Source: Molanna angustata
Lineage: Eukaryota > Arthropoda > Insecta > Trichoptera > Molannidae
DNA: 64,000 bases
Reading direction: 5' to 3'
Assembly (NCBI GenBank): GCA_963576475.1
Contig: OY754979.1
Coordinates: forward strand, 25,491,034 to 25,555,033
Shown here: positions 33,401-44,099 of the stretch, one piece after another
Numbering within the stretch: the first letter of the stretch is position 1
How the letters are laid out: the number at the start of each line of letters is the position of its first letter
The notes under the pieces: generated by a model
Databases searched by the model: none
Told to the model about the DNA's origin: nothing
What the model saw: the letters and a program-made list of their open reading frames with translations, nothing else
Position numbers and translations under genes: made by a program

Positions 33401-36400
33401 TCCATAAATAAGGAAGTCAAAAATGGATAGGAGGTGGCAGAGTGGTTAGCATACAAGGTTTTTATTTTTTTTTTGCGGGTGGTAGTTCTTTAAGGAGAAC
33501 ACACTTAGGCCAATTGGCCCTTTGTGATACCACGAATGGGGCTGTCCTCCCACTCACTCATCCCCCTTGAACCAGCCTGACTAGCTAATGAATGTCATAA
33601 TGTCTCCAATGTCGACCGACGCTATGTCAATTGGATCATCATAAAAGAAACATTCCAAGGAGCTTCTCCTAACTCTAGAGAGAGCAGTGACAGAGGAAGT
33701 GGACCACTGTCTCCTCCTCCTCGTCTTGGCATGCTCTGCATTAATCGTATGCCGCCAGCCCAAGCCTTCTGGCATGCTTTCCTATAACCCAGTGTCCCAT
33801 TAATACTAATATGACTCTGGCGAGTGAGTCTCTTCTGAACGAGAGTATTTCTCTGGATCTTCTGAGATCATATTTTGGCCATGTTTGTTTGGCAATGGAG
33901 CATGTGCTTTCCTCAGACCACCTCTGGTTAGCACAAGCAGTCATTTTCTCACTGACCCAGAGTTTACATGTTGGGACTCCAGGTCTGTATTTGATATTAT
34001 CTAGCGCACTAGGTTAGTAATCCAATGATCATGAGTTTGAATCCTGCTATAACTGATTTCGTTCACCTAAAGCACAAGCATGTACGCTTAATTAGAAGTT
34101 CAGTATAAGGCATTGAACAAATTAAGTATAGGTAGGTATTGTCAAATAGAAAATAATACTGGCATAGTGCGAATTTGTGTTTTTTGCTTGGTTGATATCT
34201 GAGAAAAAACTGTCTTCTGCTCCTCGGAAATATGTCTAGATATTTGCAGATAACTATGTATATTTATATTAATTTTGTATACTACCTACAATGTAAATAA
34301 TAAATTCAATCAATCACTAGGGAATAGCTTCATGGTAAATAATTTGTTTGCCTTGTATACACATGCTATGCCTTTGTGGGAATTTGTTTATTATCTACAT
34401 ATCCCTCGCGGGTAGGCAGAGAGAACCGAACATCACATTTTTCTATCCTGGCATGCATCCATCGCCTTATCTCATACATGTTCGCCTGTTGTTCACGCTT
34501 CTAACATTTCCGGCTTTCAGAATATCGTTTACATGATCGTTCCATTTCTTTTTTGAGTGGCCCCAACCTCTCATTCTATTCCTGTCCGCCTTGTATATTT
34601 TCTTCGTTAGGTCGTTAATTTCCCCATGTGGGCAAAACATCTCAATGTATTCACTTTCATTCTATCAATGACATATTTCTTACACTCATTTCTTACCCTG
34701 TCAATAACAGATTCTTCTTAGCCATCTCATTTCACCTGCACTTATTCTGCTTTCGTGCGACTTCTGCCATGCATATGTCAAGGTTGGCACTATGATATCG
34801 TTATGAATGGCAACTTTGGCTTCCTTTGATATGTTGCAATCTAATTTTAGTTTGTTGATAACAATTCTTGATAGAACTCCATTGTATGTAGATATATTAC
34901 AAATATAAAAATAATACTTGGTATTATTTCTATTGAAATTTATTTGATTATCGACGCGTTTCGTGCAAGGCACATCATCAGAATAATACTCTACAAGACT
35001 GAGAGTAGTGGTTATATACAAAATTTACATTTTATTTATTTACATTTGACAGATGTATAAAAATGTTGTTCGTTAACTTATTTTTCAACTGTTTAAAAAA
35101 CAACATTTTTATACACCTGTCATGTAAATTTTGTATATAACCACTAGTCTCAGTCTTGTAGAGTATTATTCTGACGATGTGCCTTGCACGAAACGCGTTG
35201 GTAATCAAATAAATTTCAATAGAACTACCAAGTATTTTTTTTTATATTTGTTATATATCTACATATATGTTGCAATCACTCTAATTGGTCTAAGTGCTCC
35301 ATTCACTCCATAACTCTTCTTTAGTTTATTTTCTATTTTTATTTTATTATTTCATGGACAACCCACATTCATACATACAAAATAAGGATAAAACAACAAT
35401 CAAGAATATAGAAATAACATACACCTCTTATGCGCTATCTGAACAATATTATGTGGTTGTGTATAAGGAGTGGGTGTGCGTATGAGAAAAGAGAGAAACA
35501 ATGCGTGTGAGAGGGTAAAACACCAGCTTGGAGGCTTCGCAGCATATATGTAATAACTCGTGTATGTGTCTGAGGGTGTGTGTGTGTCCCTTATAACTTT
35601 TGATCCGCTTGATGCAGAGCCCAAAATTTCAGATAGTATAGAAAATTTTAAGCCTACTCAGAATTTCAAATTTTTGTTTCAGTCAGGGGTTATCAACTTT
35701 TGAATTTTTACTTGATTTTTCCATATATATCTCAGAAACCATAAAAGCTAGAATGCTGAAAATTTGTATAACTATATAAATTTATTTTCCAACTGTCGAT
35801 TTGTTCAAGAGAATTTTATTCTCTTAACCTATCGACAAAGTTTCAACCCAAGATACGGAAGATTTGTATGCAGGGTCTATATTTATCACGGCTTTTCCAA
35901 CTTTGAAGTAAAAAAAAAACAACTTAGAAGTTTCGCAGCATATATGTTCCATATGCGGATTTACTCAGAATTCGGAGTAGAACATTTAGTGTGTCTTTGT
36001 GTCCGTGTTGCATTTATCTATGTTCATACCAATTTTCAGCGTTCTAGCTTTTATGTTTTCTGAGATATATATAAAAATAAAGTAAATATTCAAAAGTTGA
36101 TTACCCCTGACTAAAACAAAAATTCAAAATTCTGAGTATAAAAGTTTTGTAGGCCTATAACTGTTTATATATTCAGAAATTTTGGGCTCTGTAAATTGAG
36201 CGGATCAAAAAGTTGTAAGGAGGGGACGGATACACAGACACGAAACGTTCGTCTCCGAATTCTGAGTAAATCCGTATATAGAACATATGCTGCGAAGCCT
36301 CTAAGTTGGTGTTTTTTGACTTCAAAGTTGGAAAAACCGTGAAAAATGTAGACGGTGTATTTAAATCTCGCGTATCCTGGCTTGAAACTTTGTCGATTTG

Positions 36401-38680
36401 TTAGAGAACGAAGTTCTCTTGAACAATCGACAGTTGGAATAGTTTATTTTTTGCTGTTTAAAACATTTAAAATTGTCAATATGGTACCTGTATGACGGCC
36501 TCCTCGGCTCTCCGCCGCACCTCTGCAACCCTCTCTTCTGTCTGTCGAACTGTGGCTGCCATTATTTCACCAGCCGCTCTCTTCATTTCTACACCTTCAG
36601 GTGAACACGACTCTGATACTGAACCTATGGAAACAAAAATAAACATATAATTATCGGAAAACAACTTGAGCCCGTCACGTGGGCGCGCAAATCGAAAAAT
36701 TGTGTCTTTTGCTTGGTTGGTGTATGTGCAAACCAAAGACCTTATATACTAAAGTACATTATTATAAGCTCTTTTGTGCAAACCGATCCCCTCCACGGCG
36801 AAAAGGCTCAAGAAATATGACGGCATCTAAAATGGTGGTTATTTGTTATATGCGAATTAGTAAAACCCCTGAATATATGCAAGCTGTACTACACCAATTT
36901 AATAAGTTTTTTCGGTGCCACTATTTTTACGACAGGAATTTGCGGGAAAAGCGTTTTCCCGCCAAAAAGTGTCTATTTACACGACAAATTTTCTGACGTC
37001 GTCTATGTTTTTAGGTAATTTGTAACCACAGAAAGCGCAGATAAATCAAAATACAAAAATATTTACCTTTGTCATTTTTTCAATGGTCATAAAAATGCAT
37101 TATATGGAAACCAACTTGAAGAAAAAATAAATACCTAATATTGACATCTTATTACTTTTACTTAATTTTATAAATCATTTTTTCATCGAGATCTACAATT
37201 ATAACAAAGTATAAACAATGGTAAATATTTTTATAACTTGATTTATCTGCGTTTTCTGTGGTTATTTTTGGTTTTCGTCTATGGTTGAGTCGTGTAAATA
37301 GTCGTAGCCAAGTTTTTTTGCTTTATATCGCAATTCACCCTATGCCTTGAATTAAAATATTAATAAACAAGTATTAAAATTTTGTATGGAAAAATTTAAA
37401 CATTTTCATGAAGGAGTTTTGTTAAATTATTTTTGATTTAAATATTTTATTATGAAAACTTGATAATTATTCAATGCCATTTTATGAAAGTGACGTGCCT
37501 TTTTAGCAATTTGAAAATGAAAATATTTAATTTAAAAATTTCCTGAGCTTGTATCCTTCAAAATCTAATGGGGTCTAAGCGAGTATTAGATACACAAATT
37601 TGCAAAATATGAAACGAATGGAATGAGTACTTTTGTTTTTAATTGATCAAGTAGAATAAACACGCCGTACATAGAACATAGTACACAGCACACGCACACA
37701 GATACATTGTGATGAAACTTTGATAATTTGCTATAAAAAGTAGGTACAAACCTTAAAAATACGAAATCATAACTACCCATTATATCGCTTTGGAACAGTG
37801 AGGAGTAGTTTTAGGAGAATACAAATAAGTTCAAAATTTAGTTACAGTTCAATAGTGTATTTTAAGAAATTTCAACAATAAGGTGATGACATAAACAGGT
37901 GGGAGATATTAATTGAAGATGTATGAACAGTTTTCATGAGTTAATTGATGAGTGTATGTATACCTACATGATAATTATATAAATATTACAAAAACACATT
38001 AGAAAAATTTGTAAAGTAAATTAGAGGCTTTGATTCTATCACAACTCATTAAAATAAAAATTCAAAAATATAATTTTTACTAAGAAATTCCAAATATGAT
38101 TTTCCTTACATTAATTTAGTATCCGTTTTATATTTGAATAATATTAAAATTAAATGTAATTAAAAATATTTTTGCACTGGTAACACCACCACGGTCTCTG
38201 TGACTTATTAACAAGATAGATTGCATTTTCTTACCTCTTTGTTGCAAAATTGCCAGGGCCCTTTTCGTTTTTTCCACCATCGACAGTATGCAGTTGAGCA
38301 TGGTGTTGATATTCTTCCATTCTTCGTCGTTTTTCGAATTCGGAACCGAATTCACAGGCATCCCGGCCGCTATGTTGGCGGCCATGTTGACCGGCGCTCT
38401 CTGGTCGACGTTTCCCGCCAAGTTTTCCCGCGCTGTCATCGAGTCCCTCCTTGACTCGTAATTGGACGCGTTGAGCGGATCTGACTGTCCGTGGAAGCCG
38501 ATGTGATAGGAATGAGGGTACTCAAACAGGTGAGAGTGTGTCTGCAGGGGGAAGAGGAGTGGGGAGGGATTCACCAGGAGGCTTTGAGAGGGATGAGGCC
38601 TTTTGGGTGGCGGTTGGTAGTCAATGGGATCTATCGGATGATGAGAGCCGTTCGTTTGAGGTAGGCACCCGTCGTAAATT
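30097..38680 (-). CDS. nvy: Nervy, ETO/MTG-family corepressor (3' part)
   Basis: Five minus-strand coding exons: 38235-38680, 36488-36624, 33222-33353, 31562-31669, 30097-30480. Phases agree at every join, giving about 402 codons. The order matches RUNX1T1/CBFA2T proteins: a proline-rich linker ([13 protein letters not shown]), NHR2 oligomerisation helix ([20 protein letters not shown]), NHR3 coiled coil ([20 protein letters not shown]), the MYND zinc finger ([20 protein letters not shown]...[10 protein letters not shown]), and a Ser/Thr-rich tail ending GGVGGKK. Such proteins scaffold HDAC/Sin3/NCoR corepressors on DNA-bound factors; fly nervy also acts in neurons. The TAFH/NHR1 domain and start codon are not found to the right within the window. 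The upstream part is probably beyond 64,000 behind a very long intron. Introns are 1.1-3.1 kb and rich in repeats. Confidence 0.92.
30590..31140 (-). mobile_element. 3' fragment of the 41-45 kb LINE family in a nvy intron
   Basis: From an ATTTATTTAACTTTTTATAC tail it runs parallel to 41,026-41,550 with small differences, including AGAGAGGATCAG-like, GGAAAGCGAGTTTAACGAAG and GATAGGCCGTGATTAGATAA. Only the C-terminal and 3' UTR portion is present. It is in the same orientation as nvy. Confidence 0.8.
31325..31545 (+). repeat. SINE family B copy close to the nvy MYND exon
   Basis: TGCGGGCGTCCTGGGTTCGA (box B-like), then TTTCTCACGCAAATATTACT, then the tail GGAAGAAATTGCCATACGGC, TAAACTCGCCACTTGCGCAG and an ATT-repeat end. 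It lies antisense to nvy and ends about 20-30 bp beyond the MYND-exon splice donor at 31,561. Confidence 0.85.
31562..31669 (-). CDS. nvy: nvy MYND-finger exon
   Basis: 36 codons encode the zinc-coordinating pattern [15 protein letters not shown]...YC...CQHKDW..HH. The donor is GTATTT (31,561 downward). The assumed acceptor is ..TGAATGAACAG before ACATGC; it lacks a strong pyrimidine tract, so the exact 5' border is the least certain joint of the gene. Confidence 0.85.
31700..33220. other. nvy intron with a dispersed repeat
   Basis: No exon seen. At 32,395-32,870 lies a copy of the repeat family at 60.7-61.4 kb. It carries ACCAGGATCTCAAGGCACC, GGGCTTACGACCTGTCAACG, GCGCTTGCGCAACATTCTCC and GCCATCTATTGAGAAATTGG. 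The rest is AT-rich intron. Confidence 0.6.
33222..33353 (-). CDS. nvy: nvy NHR3-end/linker exon
   Basis: 44 codons: [20 protein letters not shown], then [21 protein letters not shown]. It continues the NHR3 coiled coil at the same residue where ETO reads EAVNE-VKRQA. GTATGT donor and TATATTTAG acceptor on the minus strand. Confidence 0.88.
33431..34110 (+). repeat. SINE family A copy split by a LINE insertion
   Basis: The left piece GGTGGCAGAGTGGTTAGCAT (33433-33452) and the right piece TAGCGCACTAGGTTAGTAAT (34002-34021), with the rest of the SINE body to about 34,110, are the two halves of one SINE-A. The other copies read straight through this point. The TAGC shared at both borders could be a short target duplication. 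Confidence 0.7.
33464..34001 (-). mobile_element. LINE 3' end with RNase H domain, inserted in a SINE
   Basis: On the minus strand the frame encodes [20 protein letters not shown], then after a break [20 protein letters not shown], then [14 protein letters not shown]. This is the RNase H/zinc-knuckle C terminus of Jockey/I-type LINEs (TGHWxIGxHAxRLGL...CHCPxLxxxR). It ends in poly-A (the T-run at 33,464-33,475). Frameshifts make it non-functional. It lies in the nvy intron, in the sense direction. Confidence 0.75.
34395..34860 (-). pseudogene. LINE reverse-transcriptase C-terminal relic
   Basis: Minus-strand translation reads [40 protein letters not shown] and [13 protein letters not shown]. 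Then, with stops, it gives a decayed [11 protein letters not shown] and a [13 protein letters not shown] block, and a 3' region containing CCCTCGCGGGTAGGCAGAG. This is the C terminus of an RTE-like endonuclease/reverse-transcriptase element. Confidence 0.75.
34946..34987 (-). ncRNA. Hammerhead ribozyme motif, copy 2
   Basis: Minus strand: ATTATT (stem I), CTGATGA core, T, stem II GTGC-CTT-GCAC, GAAA, C-GC-G, TC (predicted cut between 34,953 and 34,952), GATAAT (stem I partner, with one G-U pair). All core residues are present, and GCG-TC gives a preferred GUC cleavage triplet. Stem III is minimal and its palindromic ACGCGT could pair between two molecules. The single T between core and stem II is unusual. 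Confidence 0.65.
35165..35206 (+). ncRNA. Hammerhead ribozyme motif, copy 3
   Basis: ATTATT, CTGACGA, T, GTGC-CTT-GCAC, GAAA, C-GC-G, TT (cut after 35,199), GGTAAT. The triplet is GUU rather than GUC, which is usually allowed but slower. Stem I has two G-U pairs. It faces copy 2 in inverted orientation 180 bp away. Confidence 0.6.
35509..36450. repeat. Large partly palindromic repeat in a nvy intron
   Basis: A unit of about 450 bp is present complete in one orientation (36,000-36,447). In the other it is present as two halves in swapped order: 35,509-35,763 matches the unit's second half and 35,775-35,995 its first half. Shared landmarks: GCTTCGCAGCATATATGT, AGAGCCCAAAATTTC, CAGGGGTTATCAACTTTTGA, AAAGCTAGAATGCTGAAAAT and TTCCAACTGTCGATTTGTTC. 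A tandem array broken by an inversion would explain it. Not coding; family unknown. Confidence 0.65.
36488..36624 (-). CDS. nvy: nvy NHR3 exon
   Basis: Begins with GT completing a Gly codon, then [20 protein letters not shown] and RRAEEAVIQ, ending CAG before GTACCA. Heptad-like spacing of Ala/Val/Glu supports the NHR3 coiled coil. It joins in phase to both neighbours. Confidence 0.88.
37000..37379. other. nvy intron, no feature
   Basis: AT-rich intron sequence; nothing recognised. Confidence 0.4.
37380..37810 (+). repeat. Repeat family D copy (GTGAGGAGTA end)
   Basis: ATTCAATGCCATTTTATGAA, TGACGTGCCTTTTTAGCAA, CAGATACATTGTGATGAAAC and a final CAGTGAGGAGTA. Copies also occur at 45.6-46.1 kb (reverse) and 59.04-59.41 kb, with a fragment near 62.25 kb. 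Non-coding. Confidence 0.7.
38235..38680 (-). CDS. nvy: nvy exon with NHR2
   Basis: After a TTTTCAG acceptor (38,681-38,687) it encodes [36 protein letters not shown], a His/Phe/Tyr-rich stretch, then [18 protein letters not shown] and the NHR2 helix [20 protein letters not shown], ending LQQR plus G at the GTAAGA donor. The leading base implies the previous exon ends in phase 2; that exon is not in view. Confidence 0.88.
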
Positions 38681-38689
38681 CTGAAAAGA

Positions 38690-39710
38690 CGAAAAAAAAT
38701 ATTTAAAAAAAATCCATAGAGAATAAGAAAAATGAGGACACCCTTTCAAATATTTTCTTTACGTTGAAATGTTGATTGATATACAGTTTGGAGATATCAA
38801 GGCGTTTTAAACAAACTAGTCGATATATGTGAAATACAAAACTGTTATCATTTTATCAAAATATCAAGTGAATCAAACTGGAAACAAACAGTTTTAACAT
38901 GCATTGTCATCGGGAATACACAAATAGTGAATGTTTTAAAGCTCTAACTGCCCATAAAGTTAGTTAAACATATATTTCAAAATTCCAGTAGAGACAAGTG
39001 AAGTTAAATAAAAAGGTTAGTTTGAAGTTTGTAAAATGGTTTATAATTTATTTATAATCTTGAACAATAACACAGACTAAAGTATCTCATAGAAATGCAC
39101 AGACTCGCCAGAGTTTATCGGTCGTATATCATGTCCCGGGAATTTCAGTTTTCCAATCCAATATTTTACATGTTACTTGGCTTAGAAATGATTTCGAAAT
39201 ATAAAAGTTACAATACCATGCTGATAATACAATTACTAATATTTGCGATGTATACTCGTACAATATACATTTGTAGTCATCCTGAATCAATTTCTCCATT
39301 AAATACTGCAGGATCCATAGTACAGCGAATACAAAATTAATATTAACTTTTGCATTTTTGTATATAGACTAAAGATAAAAAACGAAAACGCGAACAAAAG
39401 AGCTAGCGTCAAAAGTTTATGTTTTTTATTTTAATTTATGATTCCTTTTTTTGTTTAAAGATATGATTTTGGTATGTAAGTATTTTAAAAACTCACTGCT
39501 GTGAGTATTCCAAAGAAGATAAATATAGTAAAATAATCGTTCCTACAGCTATTGATTTAGATTTAAATAATTCATTGGGTAGGTACCTACCTATCTAAAT
39601 ACCTTTTTGTAAAATTGTTGCGTGAGTACCTACCCACTTAATACCGAGGATATAATATATAGGTAGAAGGAAATTCGCAAAACATTTTTGCGTGTGACGT
39701 AGAATTAATA
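38690..39710. other. nvy intron or upstream region, no exon seen
   Basis: AT-rich; no coding frame or known repeat identified. Confidence 0.4.
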
Positions 39711-39719
39711 ATAATATTA

Positions 39720-40075
39720 TAAATAAGGAAAATTTCAAAAGCACGCGTCCCCATTGAGCGCGGCGTTTGACAAATGACCCCTTTTTGGTTGACCGTAGAC
39801 AATGAATATGGCGGCCGCCCGCCGTATTTCCCCGCCACCCTCTCCCCGTCCCGCCCCTCGTAGTCGATGCCAACTAGGATGTTATATCGAACCAATAATG
39901 GCCGAAAGCGTTCCAATTTTGATTAAGTGCTTCGCGGGAAACGTCACCGGTGCTATTCAATATGTCAACTGCAAAGGCATCAAAAACCGCCAATGGACGC
40001 TTCATTTTGTAGTTAATTAAAATGCATTCATTAACGACAGATCGAAAATGGCGGCCGTTTGTGCGTGGAAACGTA
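39720..40075. promoter_or_regulatory. CpG- and GC-rich patch upstream of the nvy NHR2 exon
   Basis: A compact GC-rich, CpG-bearing island in AT-rich DNA: GGCGGCCGCCCGCCG, CCCGCCACCCTCTCCCCGTC and ATGGCGGCCGTTTGTGCGTG. It contrasts with both flanks and with the repeat DNA. It could be an alternative promoter or enhancer of nvy. Frames are open on both strands, but none resembles a nervy-family N terminus. Confidence 0.35.
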
Positions 40076-40609
40076 TAAAATATAATATCTAATCTCGATT
40101 TTGACGACTATATTTCATTCACCTATTTACTATTTAATTTAATATCTCTATGTCAAATGCGTTTTTTTATTAGAAATATCAAATAAATCATTCGATGGGA
40201 ATCCAACCCAGCAGTGGAAAAATTTAAAAAGAAATATTTCTCATGCGATTCTTGATTCTCTGAGTTGGTAACATAGATTCCAGAATCAATAAGTGTTTTT
40301 TTTTCATTTAATAATACAAAATGTATTTTAATATAAGTAGGACTCGCTAAGCGAAAGAATGCGGGCGAGATCATTTGTGCACAAACCAATTTTAGTGCAG
40401 GATACTATTCATAATTATCGACCGTCAACTGATTTTACTGGATCGACCAATAAAATCAGTTGACGTTCGACATTGTGCAGCGTATTGCGTGTCACTTTTT
40501 CCCTGACCTTCTCAACAATGTTGCAAATGTATGGTTGTGAAGGTCAAAACTGTCACCCCAAATTCTGTTATTTGTCGAACCGTACATAGTTCTTTTAGTT
40601 CATAGAATT

Positions 40610-40835
40610 TATATCCATTTTTGTATGAATATTAACTAGATCATTATCTAACAGTAATCGGTCATTATCTGGATTGGTGGTGTGGTGGCAGAGCGGGTAG
40701 CGTGCTGGGTTAGTAATCCAGTGGTCGCGAGTTCGAATACAGCCCGATACGGCCGATTTCGTTCACCTGTAGCACCAGCATTTATGCTTAGTTTAGGGAA
40801 TGTTTGAGGATATTCATTATTAAAAAAAAAAATAG
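40610..40835 (+). repeat. SINE family A copy with shared 5' flank
   Basis: GTGGTGGCAGAGCGGGTAGC, GTAATCCAGTGGTCGCGAGT, TCGAATACAG (box B-like), GATTTCGTTCACCTGTAGC and GTTTAGGGAATGTTTGAGG, then poly-A (40,823-40,833). The 60 bp before the tRNA-like head (TTGTATGAATATTAACTAGA, TCATTATCTAACAGTA) also precede the copy at 49.8 kb. Confidence 0.8.
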
Positions 40836-42068
40836 AGGAACTAAATAAAAAATGTCGTCCTGTAAATCATCATCATCTGCATATGAATAAAGTAGACCTC
40901 GTACTTAATATATTGAATCAATCATTTAGTAAATTACACGAAATATAGACACGCAATACGCAAACATTATGTAGTCATATGAAAATTTTCTGAGAGCGAA
41001 AATAACGTCAATCGTAGTATTTATTTATTTATTTAACTTTTTGTACATAATATAAACAAATATAATGCACACTGGCGGGCTTATTGCCATGCAATTTCTT
41101 CCAACCAACCAGATTACAGAATGAGAGTACATGTACATCAACAAAAAATGAAAGCTACAAAAGAACAAAGAAAATATACATAACACCAAGATAAATAAAA
41201 AAAAAACAAAAAAATAAGAAAAAAAACATCATAGCAAAAAAAGGATTGGGAAGGAATAAGAAGAGGAAATCGAGATCTGCTGTTTAGGGATAAATATTAC
41301 GTAGCAAAAGGAACGCAGGAAAAGGAGAGGGATCAGGTATTTTCAGAGAGAATCTTTTCTTGAAAATGGAAAGCGAGTTTGACGAAGTTATATCAGGACT
41401 CAAATTATTCCAGAGTCTTGCTGAACGTACTCGAACGCAAAGGAAGAGCTGAAAAATTCAGTGTTGTGAATAGGGATAATTAATGTAGTACGTTCATCAG
41501 ATCGAAACGATAGGCCGTGATTAGATAAATAGGTGAATTTGGTTTTAAGGTACTGCGGTGAATTAGGATTGAAGAGCGTATTATATACCTAGAAGTGATA
41601 AAATATGTATATTTCGCCGTTGTCGTACCTTAGGCCAATGGAGAAGATTACGGTAAGAGAAAATGTGATCGAATTTGTAAGCCCAAAGATGAAGCGGATA
41701 CAAACATTCAGGAGGCGCTCGAGTTTGTTGAGATGCTCCTCGTTCGCGTCCAAATAACAAATGTCAGCATAGTCAAGTAAAGGAAAGAGAAGCGATTGTG
41801 CTTATTTTGCAATGCAAAGGAAGAATATTTTTGAGTCTATTGAGAGAGTGGATGCTTAAAAAAGGGTTTTACTTACGTGAGATACTTGCTCGTGCCACGA
41901 GAGATCCTCGTCGATTAGAACTCCAAGATCTTTCACGATTTTGGTAAAAGGTATACATTGATTATTGATAAGAAGAGGTGGGATTTGTGCATTATTAAGC
42001 AACGACAACAGACGGGGACTGCCAATAATAATAGCTTGGGACCTAATTGGGTTAATTAGAAGACCGTT

Positions 42069-42761
42069 CTATGAGGACCAAGATGAAATGAAACTGAGAT
42101 CATCCTTCATAGAACGGGCAGCACTGTGAATGTGGTGGATGTTAAAGTTAATATATAACTGAAGATCGTCAGCAAAAAGGTGATAGTGACATTTCAAGTT
42201 TTTTGTAATTGAATTTATAAAGATGGAAAATAACAAAGGAGAAAGAACACCACCTTGGGGTAGTCCAGATAACAGGGTGGTGAAATCAGAAGTAGAATTA
42301 GTGATCTTAATGCACTGTTTACGATTGTTGAGATAACAAGTGAACAACTCCAGCACTGGCTGGGCTATATTGCGTGAGAATAGTTTGGTAATGATTAAAC
42401 GCGCTACTGAAATCGAGTAGTGTGAGGATAGTTAGTTGCTTGTCATTCATAGCGCGTCTAATGTCATCAGTTATCTTAACTAGAACAGTTGAAGTACTGT
42501 GTCCAATTTTAAAGCCAGACTGAAGAGGATCAAGAAGAGAATTTGTACGAAGCCATGTATTAAATTGATTAAAAACAACCCTTTCTGTAACTTTAGAGAG
42601 GATTGGAAGAATGGAGATAGGACGATAATCTTTTGGTTGGCTGGGTGATGAAATTTTGGGAGGGGTATAACGTGTGCCATTTTCCATGATGCAGGGAGAA
42701 TTCCGACACTCAGTGAGTGGTTGATAATATGGGTAATTACTGGTAGAAGCAGACGTATCAT
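42069..42761 (-). pseudogene. LINE reverse transcriptase (frameshifted)
   Basis: Overlapping frames give MIRLLLPVITHIINHSLSVG, DYRPISILPILSKVTERVV, LQSGFKIGHSTSTVLVKITD, LTILTLLDFSSAFN, then after a shift SGLPQGGVLSPLLFSIFIN and the catalytic FADDLQLY. These are RT motifs in order, with YADD replaced by FADD. At least two frameshifts (near 42,690 and 42,360) break it. Confidence 0.88.
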
Positions 42762-44099
42762 ATCAATATTGAGACCATCAGATTCGAAGACTTGGTGGAA
42801 ATGGAAGATATTATGTTCGAAATCTCAGTTTCAGTTACAGCATTAAAAGTAAAAGGTGAATGATTATAAGGTGGTTGACTGAGTATTCAAATGAGAGTGT
42901 TGGTCTTAATGGTGTTATTGAGTATAATCGAGGCGAGGCTAAGTGACGATTGAGTTCGTTGATATCAATCTTAGGAGGCTCTAGGTTACCGCTTCTCCCC
43001 ACACCTAGAGATAGCAAGAATTTCTATGTGTGGTGAGGAGCAGAGCTACCGATGAAGTTGTGGAAAGAAAAAACAGGAAAATTGAAACAGACAAAAAAAG
43101 AATCATTGAGAAGCAGCAAAAAAGAAACAATTCAAGAAAATATACTATTGGACTCTAACATATAGGTTTGTATAATATTTATATAATGCTTGGTTATTTT
43201 GAAGATTACAGTAGGTATATGTAGATACATTTATATAGATACATTTGTATAATATAATATGCTTAAATGTATGTACGGGTATGCAATGAGATTAAATTGA
43301 CATATCCAAATAATGGTGCATTGAATAATAAGAGCGTATACATGATATATTAGAAGAAGAAGAAAAAAAGAAAAGTATGTATGTATGTATATGTATATTA
43401 AAACAGATTTTAAATGTTAAATCAATAATAATTGGCAAACAATTAATGTAGGTAGAGTTCACTATGATCCGTAGATGAATTTTGACAATTTAGTTACCTG
43501 CTAGAATACACAAGGGTCGCAACATTAACTCAACAGCAAAATCAACAAAAATTGTAATAGTGACTCATAATAGTCGATTAATTGATTATTCATTCTAAAT
43601 TACGCATCAGTCACAGGAATATACTATGATAACACTACGAGGAAAAAAATGATATAAATAGCATTAGAAGGGAAAAATTCTGTGTTCAATGGGTAGTAGG
43701 TATAACAATGAAGTAAGAAATAATAAATTAATGAGAGTAGATGGCAACTACCTAAGACCAGCATTAAAAGAAAGGAATTATTCACATCGAGTTCATTAAA
43801 TAAAAAAAGAATAACAAATAAACGTTTAGGTGCCGCTTGCATACACATGAATACATTATGTTAGTCATAATCCACAGGAAACATTTTTATTAAATTGGTC
43901 AAAGTTGGTACGCCTGCCCAGATATTAATATTGAGAATATAAAATGGCAACATTAATGTATGATTACATTGGCACAGATAAAACAGAAATATTTGTTGAT
44001 TGAATTACAAAGTTATTTAAGAATACCTACATGATTATATTTTTTATGAAAGTTTGACATATCAAAAATCATTATAAATATATGACAGTAAATTATCAA

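Larger units (their letters stand above)
34866..35270. mobile_element. Foldback repeat with a hammerhead motif on each arm
   Basis: Two arms of about 170-190 bp (34,866-35,060 and 35,095-35,270) are inverted copies, joined by a short AT-rich spacer. Each arm runs TACTTGGTA..TTCTATTGAAATTTATTTGA, the hammerhead core, ACTCTACAAGACTGAGA and GGTTATATACAAAATTTACA (minus-sense order). Hammerheads of this shape are known from Penelope-like retroelement ends and related non-autonomous repeats. No protein remnant is inside. Confidence 0.65.

Noticed and set aside
39595..39916. Two ~92-codon minus-strand frames near nervy
   Set aside because: Rich in residues from GC-rich DNA, run on into AT-rich sequence, and share nothing with nervy-family N termini.
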